Shown here: one piece after another, positions 33,571 through 44,616 of the stretch
Position numbering within the stretch: position 1 is the stretch's first letter
Layout: every line of letters begins with the position of its first letter
Notes under the pieces: generated by a model
What the model was told of the DNA's origin: nothing
The model's database searches: none
What the model saw: the letters and a program-made list of their open reading frames with translations, nothing else
Made by a program: the position numbers and the translations under genes
Assembly: GCA_012184525.1 (NCBI GenBank)
Contig: WOFQ01000062.1
Location: 142,711-206,710 of the forward strand
Reading direction: 5' to 3'
Length of the DNA: 64,000 bases
Source: Xenoacremonium recifei
Lineage: Eukaryota > Ascomycota > Sordariomycetes > Hypocreales > Nectriaceae

Positions 33571-34620
33571 TCAGATCTCCGAGAACACTGACAAGCTCGA
33601 GAGCGCCTTTCCAGGATACGCAAACATGGTGTTGGACTCGCAAGACGATCCCAGAGCCTGGTTGTCAACCCACGCCGGTTCCCAGTAGAAGAGACCAACG
33701 CCATTGCTGACGCCTTCAACAACGGCGGCAACGTCCTTGACGAACTCGACTTGGCCGGCGGCGGAGAAGGGGATGCTGGTGAGATCCGATGGGAACGCAT
33801 AGGCGGGCGAAGTGCACTCTGTTGGCCAATCCGTCTCAGCGACGACAATCTCCTTGCCCCAGTTGCTGGCCAGGTTGGTGAGTGACGTCTTGAGGCTGGA
33901 GAGCGTGGCATCCGCGTTGTAGAAGGGGTAGTAGGAGACGCCCATCATGTCGAAGTCAGAGGTGAGCAGGGGACCTTCGCCCAGCACGGTCGAGTAGAAC
34001 CACTCCTGGGTGGTCCAGTCCCAACCATTGTCGAGGTGCAGCATGATCTTGGGTTGAGGGCTGAGGTTAGAGTCCTTGATGCCCCAGGCCCCCGAATGCA
34101 GTAGCTCGGCCACATTGTACATGTCACTGCTCTCACCCGTGGGCCAGAGCAGGCCATTGGTGATCTCGTTGCCGACGGAGATGATGTCTGGATAGATACC
34201 CGCGGCGGCGAAGTCGTTGGACACGGCCAGCGTGTAGTTGTAGAGCATCCATGTGAGATCACTGATGGCTGTTGGCCAGCCAGAGGGGATCGTCTGGTCG
34301 CTGGGATCGGCCCAGGTGTCGCTCAGGTGTAAGTCGAGGTAGAGTCCCATGCCCTGAGCCTTTGCGCGCTTGGCAAGCGCGAGGTTGTAGTCGAGGTTGT
34401 AATCACCAGAAGAGCTGACCCAGACACGCTGACGGACAGTGTTGACACCTGCGTCGGCGAGGATCTTCTCGAGAGCCTCAGTAGTGCCGGATGACGTTGA
34501 GTAGGAGATGCCCGAGTCCTCCTCAATGCCGACAGAGGACCAGTCGACACCGACGTATGTGAGAGCGGCCGAGGCCACGGAGGCCATGGAGAATAGGGCG
34601 AGAGACTTTGGAGATGCCAT
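33571..34620 (-). CDS. galA: Arabinogalactan endo-beta-1,4-galactanase (GH53)
   Basis: Secreted enzyme that hydrolyses beta-1,4-galactan side chains of pectin. Single exon, 349 residues, typical for fungal GH53. A signal peptide (SPKSLALFSMASVASA) precedes the mature start near ALTYVGVDWSS. The acid/base Glu is in SVGNEITNGLLWP and the nucleophile Glu in VVAETDWPTE; RQRVW and SYYPFY are other family blocks. The gene points to growth on plant material. It lies next to and divergent from the tubulin gene across a 1.3-kb spacer. Confidence 0.96.
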   Translation of the reverse strand: MASPKSLALFSMASVASAALTYVGVDWSSVGIEEDSGISYSTSSGTTEALEKILADAGVNTVRQRVWVSSSGDYNLDYNLALAKRAKAQGMGLYLDLHLSDTWADPSDQTIPSGWPTAISDLTWMLYNYTLAVSNDFAAAGIYPDIISVGNEITNGLLWPTGESSDMYNVAELLHSGAWGIKDSNLSPQPKIMLHLDNGWDWTTQEWFYSTVLGEGPLLTSDFDMMGVSYYPFYNADATLSSLKTSLTNLASNWGKEIVVAETDWPTECTSPAYAFPSDLTSIPFSAAGQVEFVKDVAAVVEGVSNGVGLFYWEPAWVDNQALGSSCESNTMFAYPGKALSSLSVFSEI

Positions 34621-35910
34621 GGCTTACACTCAATATATGCCCTTAGTAACAAGTAAGTACAATGAACGATGGGCCTGGGTCCTGCCGAGGGTAAGAACTG
34701 GAATGGAGAGAACAAGGCTTGAGCATCTTCAGCTGCCGAGTCCCGTCCTCTGGTCTATATATTCGCATGCTACGGCACTGGCCATTGCAGCCTCCGCGTA
34801 TTCTGTTCTCGCGATGGCTTCTGATTGATGGAATAGAAGTCCGTCTGTTAGAGAAGCCGGCGAGAAGGTGGGTTCGGTGGAGAGACGGCGGTGGTCCGTC
34901 CCGGTGATTACTCTGTTTCACGGAGCACGGGGAGGGGAAGTGGAGACGGGAACTGATGATTCGTTTATCTGAGATGGTCATCCGGCTGAATGTATAAATA
35001 GGCAAAGGTAGAGGTCGAAGGAGGGAAAAAGCTCCGGAGATGCAGCTGATCATGAGGGGAAGGGGAGTTCATTATTCAATCGAGATGGAAATGTGGATGG
35101 TGGAAAATGCATTGCCGAGAGCGGGTAGACGTGATGCCGGGCTGTTTCCCTTTTGGGAAACAACAGACTTGGTCGTGGATGAACTGTTTATTAAGGTAAG
35201 GGCGATCACGACAGTAAAACCACTCCTTCCAGATGGACTGCAGCCTTTATATCTGTATTAGAAATCATCATGCTGCATTGCAGACATGCTTTCCAGTCAA
35301 ACCCTGTCTCCCCCGTAAGCTCTGCTTGCTTTTCCAGCACGTTCGCAACCAGCCCTGAGCGTGCAATCCTCGTGGGACAGGCTGTCAGTGAGACATGATT
35401 GATGCACGACCACGTGTTGTGTTGGCTCCTACTGGCAGCTCCTGTACCTTGCATGGCGATATCGAGCGCGAGAGTGAGAATCTGCAAAGGGTTCCTCTTC
35501 CCTCCCGTCCATTCCTTATCCCCAGTGCCACATCACTGAAGACCAGCCACCCCCTGTAAGATAGCCTGTAGCGCAGCCCCTGCCAGCCCAGCAAGCGCCT
35601 TCAATTGGCGGTGAGGGGGCCCGCGGTACTTGCACTCACGCAGGAATTAGGCGTGGGGCCAGGTACCGCTGGCAGGAACTGCTGTGCTCACCACCCTCCA
35701 CTGCACCTTTCGGGCCTCCTTTTGGCGCCATGTTTCCCTGATCGACCCCGCCAAATGCCCACAACAACTCCAAACATCCACCAGAAAATCATCACCACGC
35801 CCCTTCTTCTTCCTGCTTTCAGCGCTGCGCGCCTGCTTATACCTCCTCCGCCGCGGCATTGACCTCACGATAGCCTCTACCCGCCAGTACCTGCATCTCA
35901 TCGCGTCACG
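34621..35910. other. Divergent spacer: galactanase and tubulin promoters
   Basis: A TATATATT at 34757-34764, about 140 bp upstream of the galactanase start, is a candidate TATA element. A TATAAATA at 34993-35000 faces the plus strand and precedes only a short unsupported frame (35040-35261). No gene is seen. Confidence 0.45.
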
Positions 35911-37615
35911 ATGAAGGGCGAGGTGAGCTTTTCCCCCTCTATCGCCAGCGCCTCAGGCCAGCTCCTCTCGCCATATCAGTGGCGTTTCCACTTGTTTGGT
36001 GACCTCTGCTGAGCCGCGCGCTGCTACCCATCCCGAGCTACTGGCGACCTCATCTGTTCCCGATGCTGACAGCTTGACGCGTAGATTCTTCACCTTCACC
36101 TGGGCCAGGCTGGTACCCAGCTTGGTAACTCTGCCTGGGAGCTGTATGTCCCCCTCCCGTCACCCCATCGCCCAGAGCTCATGTAAACTGACCGACTCGC
36201 GTTCTAGCTACCTCCTCGAGCACGGTCTCGGCCCCGATGGTCGTCCTGACCCCAATGCTCCCGACCTGGGCGACCCCGGCTCGTTTGAGACCTTCTTCAC
36301 CGAGACCAGCAGCGGCAAGCATGTCCCGCGATCCATCTTCATCGATCTCGACCCCTCCCCTATTGACGAGATCCGCACCGGCGAATACCGCCAGCTCTTC
36401 CACCCCGAGCTGTTGATCAGCGGCAAGGAGGACGCTGCCAACAACTATGCCCGTGGCCACTACACCATTGGCAAGGAGATGGTCGACAACGTCATGGACC
36501 GCGTGCGCCGCGTTGCTGGTGAGCTTGAGCTTCATGCATGATGGAGTATGTTGAGGTACTAATGCGGGGAACCCCATAGACAACTGCCAGTCTCTCCAGG
36601 GCTTCCTAATCTTCCACTCCTTCGGTGGCGGTACTGGTTCTGGCTTTGGTGCTCTCATTCTTGAGCGTCTCTCCACCGAGTATGGCAAGAAGTCCAAGCT
36701 CGAGTTCGCCGTCTACCCCGCGCCTCGTGTCTCGACTGCCGTTGTTGAGCCCTACAACGCCGTTCTCTCTACTCACAGCACTATCGAGAACTCGGACTGC
36801 ACGTTCCTCGTCGACAACGAGGCTGTCTACGATATTTGCCGTCGCAACCTCGACATCCCCCGACCTTCGTACGATCACCTCAACCGCTTGATCGCCCAGG
36901 TCGTCAGCTCCATTACCTCGTCTCTTCGATTCGATGGTGCGCTCAATGTCGACCTTAACGAGTTCCAGACCAACCTGGTTCCCTACCCTCGAATTCACTA
37001 CCCCCTGATCAGCTACGCTCCCGTCATTTCTGCTGCCAAGAGTGAGCACGAGAGCTTCAAGGTCCACGATCTCACCTTCCAGTGTAAGTCTTGACTTGAT
37101 TCCCAACTCCGCTCCTGGACCCTTCTAATATAATCTCAGGCTTCGAGCCCAACAACCAGATGGTCGTCTGCGACCCCCGAAACGGAAAGTACATGGCTGT
37201 TGCTCTCCTGTACCGGGGTGACGTTGTTCCCCGCGACTGCAACGCTGCTATTGCTGCCCTCAAGGCCAAGGCTTCGTTCAACCTGGTCGAGTGGTGCCCT
37301 ACCGGTTTCAAGCTCGGTATCAACTACCAGAAGCCCGTCGCCGTCCCTGCCAAGCCCGAGGATGGTGGCCTTGCTTCCGTCAAGCGATCCGTCTCTATGC
37401 TGTCCAACACCACTGCCATCGCTGAGGCCTGGTCCCGACTCGACTACAAGTTCGACCTCATGCACAGCAAGCGTGCCTTTGTTCACTGGTACGTCGGCGA
37501 GGGTATGGAGGAAGGCGAGTTCACCGAGGCCCGTGAGGATCTTGCTGCGCTCGAGAAGGACTACGAGGAGGTTGCCGCCGACTCCTTCGAGCCCGAGGAG
37601 GAGCTTGAGTACTAA
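35911..37615 (+). CDS. tubA: Alpha-tubulin
   Basis: Microtubule subunit. Exons 35911-35922, 36085-36143, 36208-36518, 36580-37083 and 37140-37615 give 453 residues. The first exon is only four codons (MKGE); exon 2 gives ILHLHLGQAGTQLGNSAWEL. The tubulin GTP-binding signature GGGTGSGFGA is present, as are RHVPRSIFIDLDP-like and GMEEGEFTEAREDL blocks, and the tail ends in EELEY, with the C-terminal Tyr typical of alpha-tubulin. Introns lie mainly in the 5' third, as in other ascomycete alpha-tubulins. Whether it is the major or minor isotype cannot be told here. Confidence 0.96.
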
Positions 37616-38330
37616 GCTGCTCGCGTTGAGACGTTTCACGAGATCTGTTTTCCTTCCGCTTCTCTGGACGACGCATTCGAACTGGCTCCCTGGAGCTGTC
37701 GGATGCCATTTTCTGTACAAAGTGTGCAAGGATGTTTGAGCAAGATTCCCTCGGAACTGTGATGAGATTCTAGGTGCGCGTTGGGAGCAGGGATAGACCG
37801 TCTCGGTGCCGCCATCCCGCGTTTTGGCTCAGGCCCCAGGGTACCGTTTAGCATATGGACTTTTGGAGCCAAGTCTAATAGAAAGAGACTATCCCCAGAT
37901 GCGCAGGTTTTATGTTTCTTTTTCTCTTTGACAGACAGCAGGCAGATTTGACGATATATCCAATTCTTTCCTTAATATCCTGATGTACTCGAAACATGTA
38001 GAATTCAAGACTCTGAGAATGATGACGGCTGTAGGATTGATAAGGGTCTATTCATCTCTAAACTCCTCTTATGGATTTGGTGGGTATTTTTGTGTACAGA
38101 GTACCTTGCCCAATAAGTCGCACCCCTGAGATACCATTTTGCCTTTTGTTGTACGCGCATTTGCACTTCCGCCCGATATCAGCCAGGCGAAGTCAGCAAG
38201 CCCCAAAACATGAATCATGCAACCAACTTTTCCACCTCACTCACAGCCTTATGTACATAAAAAGCCCGGCCCCTGTCTATCATAAATCGCCATCCCACAG
38301 ATCTTTTTGACTAAAGGCCATCAAGGTTGA
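37616..38330. other. Convergent 3' region
   Basis: Between alpha-tubulin and the RRM gene; presumably both 3' UTRs. It is AT-rich in its middle. No gene is seen. Confidence 0.55.
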
Positions 38331-40198
38331 TTAGGCCTTCTGCGACTTCTTCCACTCTTCGGCCCTCCTTTGGCTGCGTTTCTTCGGCTTCGCGCCTTTG
38401 GAGCCCTTCTTGCCGAACTTAAGGTCCTTGGGCTTACCATCCTTGGACGATGCGCGCCGGCCCTCGAAGACGACTTGTTCGGGGGTCTTGATGACCGGGG
38501 CAGTCGGCTCCTCGTCCCGAGCCTCTCTCCGGAAGGGCTTCTTGCCGTGGCGCTGCTGAAAGGCTCCGGCGCGGCCCAGAAGGCGTCCTGCTCGGCCCGC
38601 CATGGATTGCTGCTCGGGCGTCGCCTTGGGTCGGTGCTTCATGCTCTTGTTGGGAGCAGTGGCTGCGTTGCCCTTGGATCGGGAGCGTTCGAGGGCCAGA
38701 GCTGTCTTCCTGGGGTCTTTGGCTCGGGTGACGCGGAGGGCGCGGGGGAGCATGGGAGGGAACTTCTTCTCGTTAAGCAATACGGCTGCCTCGACGTCGT
38801 TCGCATCCTGAGATTTTGTCAGTGGATTGGGTGCAGGGATTGTTGGACCTCTTGCGACTTACATAAAACTGGACGTAGGCGAACCCTTTGCCTACTCGAG
38901 TCTTGGGGTCGCGGATCACCCGTACGTTCTCAACGCGGCCAACCTTGCCAAACGTCCGCCACAGGCCCTCTTCGATGTCCGAAGGCACCTTGTTGCGCTT
39001 CTTCTCCTTCGTCTCGCCGTCAGCGTTGGTGTGCAGCACCGTCTCATCATCCACGAAGCCCAGGTTGCCGACGAAGACGCACCTCCGGTGATCTGTCGGG
39101 CTGGGATGGGCGACGCTGTCGACGCGGAGGTGACGTTCGAGCACCAAAGAGCCATTGAGCTTGGTGGCAGCTGTCCGGGCGGCTGCGGCGGTCGAGTACA
39201 CGACGTACGCGTTGGCCGACTTGGTGGTGGCGTCCATCAGGTTCTTGGTGATGAAGGATGCGCGCTTGGGCATGGAGCTGCCGGCAAAGGCCAGCGAGCG
39301 GAAGCGGATCGACTCGATCGTCTGGGCGGGAGAGGCGTCCTTGTCTAAGACCGACGAGAGGTGAGCCAGGAGGGTCTTCTTGGCTGTCTTGGAGGTGACG
39401 GCCTCTGTCGCAACATTGGCAAGGAAGACGGTTCGGCCAGCCTTCTCCAGGTCTGGGTCCTCGTTGGCGGCTGATTTCTTGACGAGGGTCTCGTGAACGG
39501 GGATGTCGCTGCCGTCGTCTTCTGACTCCTCGTCGCTGTCGGTCTTTTCCTTCTTTGAACGTTTCTCTGCGGGCTCATCGTCGTCCTCTGCTGCAAGTTT
39601 GTCCAGATATTTGCCCTCTAGCTCATCGTTGTCGTCCTTCCGCTTGCGTTTGCGGTCTGCCTTGGGTTGCTCTGTTTCGATCTCCTTGATGACGCTGTCG
39701 AGGTCTACCTGGACATCTACCTGGATATCCGCCATGGTTTCGTCGACGTCCTCTGATGAGTCCTCGTCGTCATTGTCGTCATCTTCCTGGCCTGAAGCCT
39801 CTGAGCCGTCCTCATTCTCTTCGTCGTCGTCATCGTAGTCCAGTTCTTCACTTATTTCAGAGAGAACCTCATCGTCCTCCTCGTCTTGGCCTTCCTCATC
39901 GTCCGCGGTGGGTTCCGGGGGGACATCGCGGGGCTTCTTCTCGAGGAGTTCCGAGTACCGTGACTTTGAAGGAGCCTGGACGGGACCGGCCTGGGCTTGG
40001 TCAGCTTTTGTGCAAGTGGGAGAGTGCAGAAGAACTCTGCGGTTGTTGTACCACTTACACTGGACGAGAAGAGAGCGTCGAGGGTGGGGTCGACGGCTTT
40101 GGAGGGAGCGGTCAAGCTCCGGGCACTGGGAGATCAGTCAGTATAAGAATTCTGCTGGTCCGAACCGCATTGATTGGAATGTCATACCCTTTGGCCAT
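38331..40198 (-). CDS. nop12: NOP12-like nucleolar RNA-binding protein
   Basis: Ribosome-biogenesis factor for pre-25S rRNA processing. Exons 40198-40188, 40125-40059, 39990-38863 and 38807-38331 give 560 residues. The first exon is 11 nt. The N terminus (LTAPSKAVDPTLDALFSSS) is typical of the family, followed by a strongly acidic stretch and basic KRKRK. RRM1 begins GRTVFLANV and RRM2 RCVFVGNL; RRM2's RNP1 (GKGFAYVQF) spans the last intron. The C-terminal third is Lys/Arg-rich with GRAGRLLGRAG and a basic tail. All joins keep frame through conserved blocks. Confidence 0.92.
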
Positions 40199-40833
40199 TC
40201 TGACTGCGCGACAGAGCTGGCGGCAGAATGGAAGGCGTCGTCGACACTTTCTGCGGCGGCGCAAAAAGGTACAGAAAAAGTGCTGTTTGGGATGGATCGA
40301 AAGCGCAGGCCCACCCAGAATTTTTGCTGGACACTCGGCCGCCGATTGGAAGCCTTGCGCCGGAAGAATGCGTCATTCGCTGTGGTTCGTTTATCGAGAC
40401 CCCCCGTGGCTGGCCGACGGCTTTCTGCCGGGCCTCACCGCCCTGCCCCGTCATTCAGCCCGCTCTCGCTGGGCTCGGTTTTCCTGCGCCCTGGGCCCCA
40501 GCACAGCGCGATCCGGCCGTCCACTTCCCTCCCCCTCAAGCCCACCAGCCTGTCCTGTCCAGCCCTCGTCTGCATGGCCTCGCGATAGCAGCCTCTCCCC
40601 GAGCTCGGATCCCGACAGACGCGACCATATTCCCCTCGGCTTTCACCTCTTCGACCCCCAAACCCGCCCGCATTCGTCTCTTCTCGCCGTCGCCTCGCCC
40701 TGCCCTCGCGCTCTCCGATCGGCAGACACACACCACCTGTGATCTGGAATTGCTCCCTCTCGGGCGTCCCCCCTCCGACGCAGCTCGCCATTGAACATCA
40801 TTTTGGGCACGCGGCCGGGACCCGGAGCTACCC
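40199..40833. promoter_or_regulatory. Divergent promoter region
   Basis: Spacer between the NOP12-like gene and the Sds3/Dep1-like gene, GC- and pyrimidine-rich on its right side. Both promoters presumably lie here. No gene is seen. Confidence 0.4.
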
Positions 40834-42986
40834 ATGGCAGCGACCGCTTCAGCGCTGCCTCCCCTCTCTCCCAGACTGGGAGGGGCGGGCGAGCATGAGG
40901 ACAGTAACATCTCCAGCCCTCTGAGCGACGTCGACGACAAGGATGACGACGACGACGACATCGACCACATGCAGCTCGACCACGACGACGAGGAGCATGG
41001 CAAGCCGGACGAGAAGCCAAAGAAGAGCTCCAATCCGACGTCAGACTCCGACAGCGTCCTCTCCGACGCCCACTCCGACCTCAACTCGGACGGCGGCAAC
41101 GACACCGAGGCCGAGACTGAGCGGCTCTTCGACACGCCGCAACACCAGCGACAGCGAGACGTCGTCGTTGACCAGTTCAATCAAGGCCAGATCTTCGAGC
41201 ACTCGCCGAGCAAACTCCGACGCACCGCTGCTCTGGACCACATCGACGAGCACGGCGACGAAGACTCTGTCGCGGCCGACGACGCATCGGTCGCCTCCAG
41301 CCATCCTCTCATCGAGTCCCCCAGCAAGCCGCCGCCATCGAAAGAGACGGTCGTAGAGGACGAGACGCCCAATGACTCGCAAGAGCGCAAGCGCAAGCGG
41401 TCACCCAGCGGCGATCAGTCCGAGACAGAACAACCTCTAAGGAAGCGAACTAGCTCGGTCGCTGACAACGAGGCTGTCGCTGAAAAACCGGCCGAAGAAA
41501 ATACTCTCGTACCAGACGCAGAAGAACTTGAAGAACCTGAAGAACCTGAAGAGCCTGAAGAGCCCGAAGAGCCTGAAGAACCTGTGCCGGCGCTCGACAC
41601 CAGTGGGAGCCACTCCTCCGCCGAGGAACCAGCGAAGCCAGTCGACCAGCAGCCCGCCGTCGACACTGACGGCGATGCGACCGAACGCGAGACCCGTGCT
41701 ACCAAGAAGAGCACTCGCGGGTCGAAGCGCAAAGCCGCTGCTGCGCCTGAAGCCGACACCGAAGAAAACAGCGCTGGCGGCCAGGAAGCGGAACCCCCGA
41801 CTGAAGGAATTGACCATGAGGGTGACGAGGAGGCCGACGCAGCAACTGCTCACGACGAAGAGAGTACGTGTCATTGCTCCAGTAGCCTCTGCGACCCTGC
41901 TAACCCGAGGATAGTGGAACGAAAACACGCAGCTTACAGAGATTGGACACATATTGAGGAGATGTTCTGTATATTTAGAGACAGGTACGGTGCCCTTTTA
42001 ACCGCTGGGATTGACTGATGCTAATGGTCTCGTGAAGGCTATACAAGGACAGACTACAGAGGATCGACCAGGAAGAGCAGTCATTGCTCGCCCCTGAGCC
42101 AACCCATCCCGAATACCTCAACATGAAGCAGTGTCTGGACGACAGGCTCGAGCAAAAGCTGCGCGAGATCAACAAGGAGCTCGAATACCGGTTGAAAGCC
42201 CACGAGAAGCGGGCTGTCGCCCAACGAGCTCAGATCTGGGCCCAATACTTCCAGGCCGTTCGCGAGAAGCGCGAGAAGACCTTGGAGGCTCTCAACAAGG
42301 AATGGTATGACGTACAGACGGCTAGGCGCAGTGCGCACAGCGTCGATGACTATGGCATCCTGTTCCCCAAGGACCCTGCGCAGCGAGTTCGGAACGCGAT
42401 ATCGTATAATACCGAGGTTTCGAACCTAGCAAGCATTGCCAAGTACGAAGGGTTTCCGTCTGGCCCAGAAATGAGAGGGGCCTCAGCAGCGGAAATCGAG
42501 GACGACCTGGCTGCCATTGAGGTAAGTTGTTACTTCCGAGCGGTATGTTTAAACCATCTGGCTAAATCAGCATAGCGTTCTCGGAACACTCGAGACAAGC
42601 CCGTGGCGCAACCGCGGGAGGATTTCCACACACCGGGGTTCAACCATCTGGGGCCAGCAGGCGAACAGTTCCTCAAGGATACCCCTTGGGCAAACCCGAA
42701 CCACTCGTCACACAAACTATATGCCCATACGCCTCCAGCAATGGCCAGCAGGGCTGAGAGTGCCCTCCCCCGACCTGCACCCCAGCAAAGCCATCTGCCC
42801 GCAGCTGCAGACATCAAGGCACCATTCGAAGGGCCTGCCACCAAGCCGCGATCACCCGCGCTCTCGGGACGACTCTCGGAGTCTCCCGAGCTAACACGCA
42901 CCAAGCTTCACACCAACCATCATCAGATGAAGCGAGTGGGCAGTATATCCAGCATCAATCGTGGATCTAAAGCCGCCGCTGCATGA
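40834..42986 (+). CDS. Sds3/Dep1-like subunit of the Rpd3L histone deacetylase complex
   Basis: Transcriptional co-repressor subunit. Exons 40834-41863, 41915-41984, 42038-42521 and 42576-42986 give about 664 residues. The N-terminal 330 residues are disordered, acidic and Ser-rich, with a short EEP repeat near 41530-41583. The Sds3-type domain follows: YRDWTHIEEMFCIFRDR, LYKDRLQRIDQEE, a coiled coil (KQCLDDRLEQKLREINKELE), and RRSAHSVDDYG. In yeast Sds3 and Dep1 both have this domain; the long acidic N terminus suits Dep1, but I do not separate them. The tail is Pro/Ser-rich. Confidence 0.88.
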
Positions 42987-43564
42987 GCGGGAGAGGACGT
43001 TTCCAGGTTAACGACAACTATTCGGTGTTTATGCTACAATGGGACGGCTTGGCTATGGGACGAGGAGGATACCTGCTTTTGGCACGAGATCTTTGTGATA
43101 CCCACGGAACTGATCGTCAGCTCCGTTTTCGGCGCATACTTCTTTCTTCTTTTTTGTCTTTTTTATCATCTCCATATCGAACATCCAGCCGGTAACGGGG
43201 ATGAGGAGCGCACATTATTAGCATCTACGGTTTATTCACGGGTCGGAGAAGGGCGATTGAGTATTTGTCACCATGGCGGACAAGGGTTTCGCTTTGTTCA
43301 GGGACTAGTGTACAAGATTTATTGTGTACCGGTACATATCTCGGAGAGGACGCTGAAGCGCCATGTTATGTTATTATACAGGAGGAATTGGTCAACCGGG
43401 CGTTAACGGTATCAGCTGCAGGTAGCATGAATAGGAATGAAATAGGACAGTCTTCTCTTGTCCCTTCAAATCACTTGTCCGTCTGGTGTAAAGCCTGTGG
43501 TTAAGCCAGTGCTAGAGCTGGGATTGCTTTGGTAGGAGTTCGTCAACGGAAGGTATCGGTTCTT
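42987..43564. other. Convergent 3' region
   Basis: Spacer between the Sds3-like gene and the COA3-like gene, presumably 3' UTRs. No gene is seen. Confidence 0.55.
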
Positions 43565-43929
43565 TTATTTTGCGCCTGAGGGTTTTCGGGGCGTATCGGG
43601 GACCTTGACGTCCTCGAACTCGTCCTGGCCAACGGCATTGATCGTGTAGTAGTCTAGAGAACTGTAAGCCCGAGGCGGCGATATTGGGAATGCGACAGGT
43701 CCGGCGTACAGATGGCACCAACAACGGTCAACAAGCCGAGTCCAGTAACAGCATTCTTGAAGAGATAGGGCCTTCGAGCTCGAACGAGAGCAGGGCCTTG
43801 TCGTAGTCGGCCGTCGTAGTATGTCGAATGCGGGCTGTTTCTGCGATGGAGATCAGCCCACCGGCTTCAGAAGTTTACAGAGAGAGGGACGACAAACCTA
43901 GCCATTGCCCTCGCGGTGACCCTAAACAT
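43565..43929 (-). CDS. coa3: COA3-like cytochrome c oxidase assembly factor
   Basis: Small mitochondrial inner-membrane protein that in yeast stabilises newly made Cox1 and regulates its translation. Three exons, 43929-43898, 43840-43710 and 43653-43565, give 83 residues. The order of conserved blocks is typical of fungal COA3: STYYDGRLRQGPALVRARRP, a membrane span (NAVTGLGLLTVVGAIYYY), then NAVGQDEFEDVKVPDTP. The last splice uses a CTCTAG acceptor; the nearer TACAG acceptor would shift frame. The gene is short and would be missed by ORF length filters. Confidence 0.85.
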
Positions 43930-44616
43930 TGTGATTTATATCCTGGCCGAGGAGAGCAGCAAAAGCAGAGGCTCTGGTGATGGGTCGTTCAATTGAGACG
44001 AATTAGAAAGGTTTCGATTGGCGGTTGGTTCGCGATGGAAGCTGTGCAGCGCATTGAAGATCTTTGCGGCTTAAATCCGGCTAAACGGGGCAGCTGGACG
44101 TGACGTACAGGAAGGTACCTCCATGCCAGTGGGGATTCAACCCAGCCGGCAGGTACCACAAAGCCCGAGCCAGGGTCTCCTTCTAGCAGGCGTCTTTCAG
44201 TTGCTTCCGCGTCGCCAAAACCTGGAAAGCTCAAGGACGGCTAACCACCAACAAAGAATCGCGCGAAAGGTGCGGGCGACGGAAGCAGCGCCAGATCCCC
44301 AGCATTATCGAACCCGGGCGACGACCATCTAGCGGCTTCAGCGAGGCGGCCAGAGCATGTGGTCCCGGCCGAAAAGTTGATTGAAATTCGCATCCAGTGC
44401 AAAGTCGAGCTCGCCGTGACGTGCAGCAGCCTGTCGCGCGACCACGGAGCCGCATCACACGCAGCGCAACGACCGCTCCTCATCGCTATATCACCGGCGC
44501 TTCTCCCATCCATGGCCCTCGGTTTCACTTCTACAACTCCCGAGTCGATCTGCGAATAGATAGCAAACAACCGCTTCCCACGCCGAACACTTCGGGCCTC
44601 CCCGACTCCCGCAGCC
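43930..44616. promoter_or_regulatory. Divergent promoter region
   Basis: Spacer of 687 bp between the COA3-like gene and the Pta1 gene. It carries two AGGTACC sites (44113-44119 and 44151-44157). No gene is seen. Confidence 0.4.

Noticed and set aside
36606..37106. 166-codon minus-strand frame over alpha-tubulin
   Set aside because: It is antisense to conserved tubulin sequence.
653..44157. Recurrent GGTACC palindrome as a regulatory motif (653, 1044, 1372, 35662, 44114, 44152 and others)
   Set aside because: About a dozen sites in 64 kb is what chance gives for a six-base palindrome. The cluster at 653-1377 is weak evidence.
44300..44340. tRNA-like GTTCGA box on the minus strand in the Pta1 promoter
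   Set aside because: No matching A box or cloverleaf is seen nearby.
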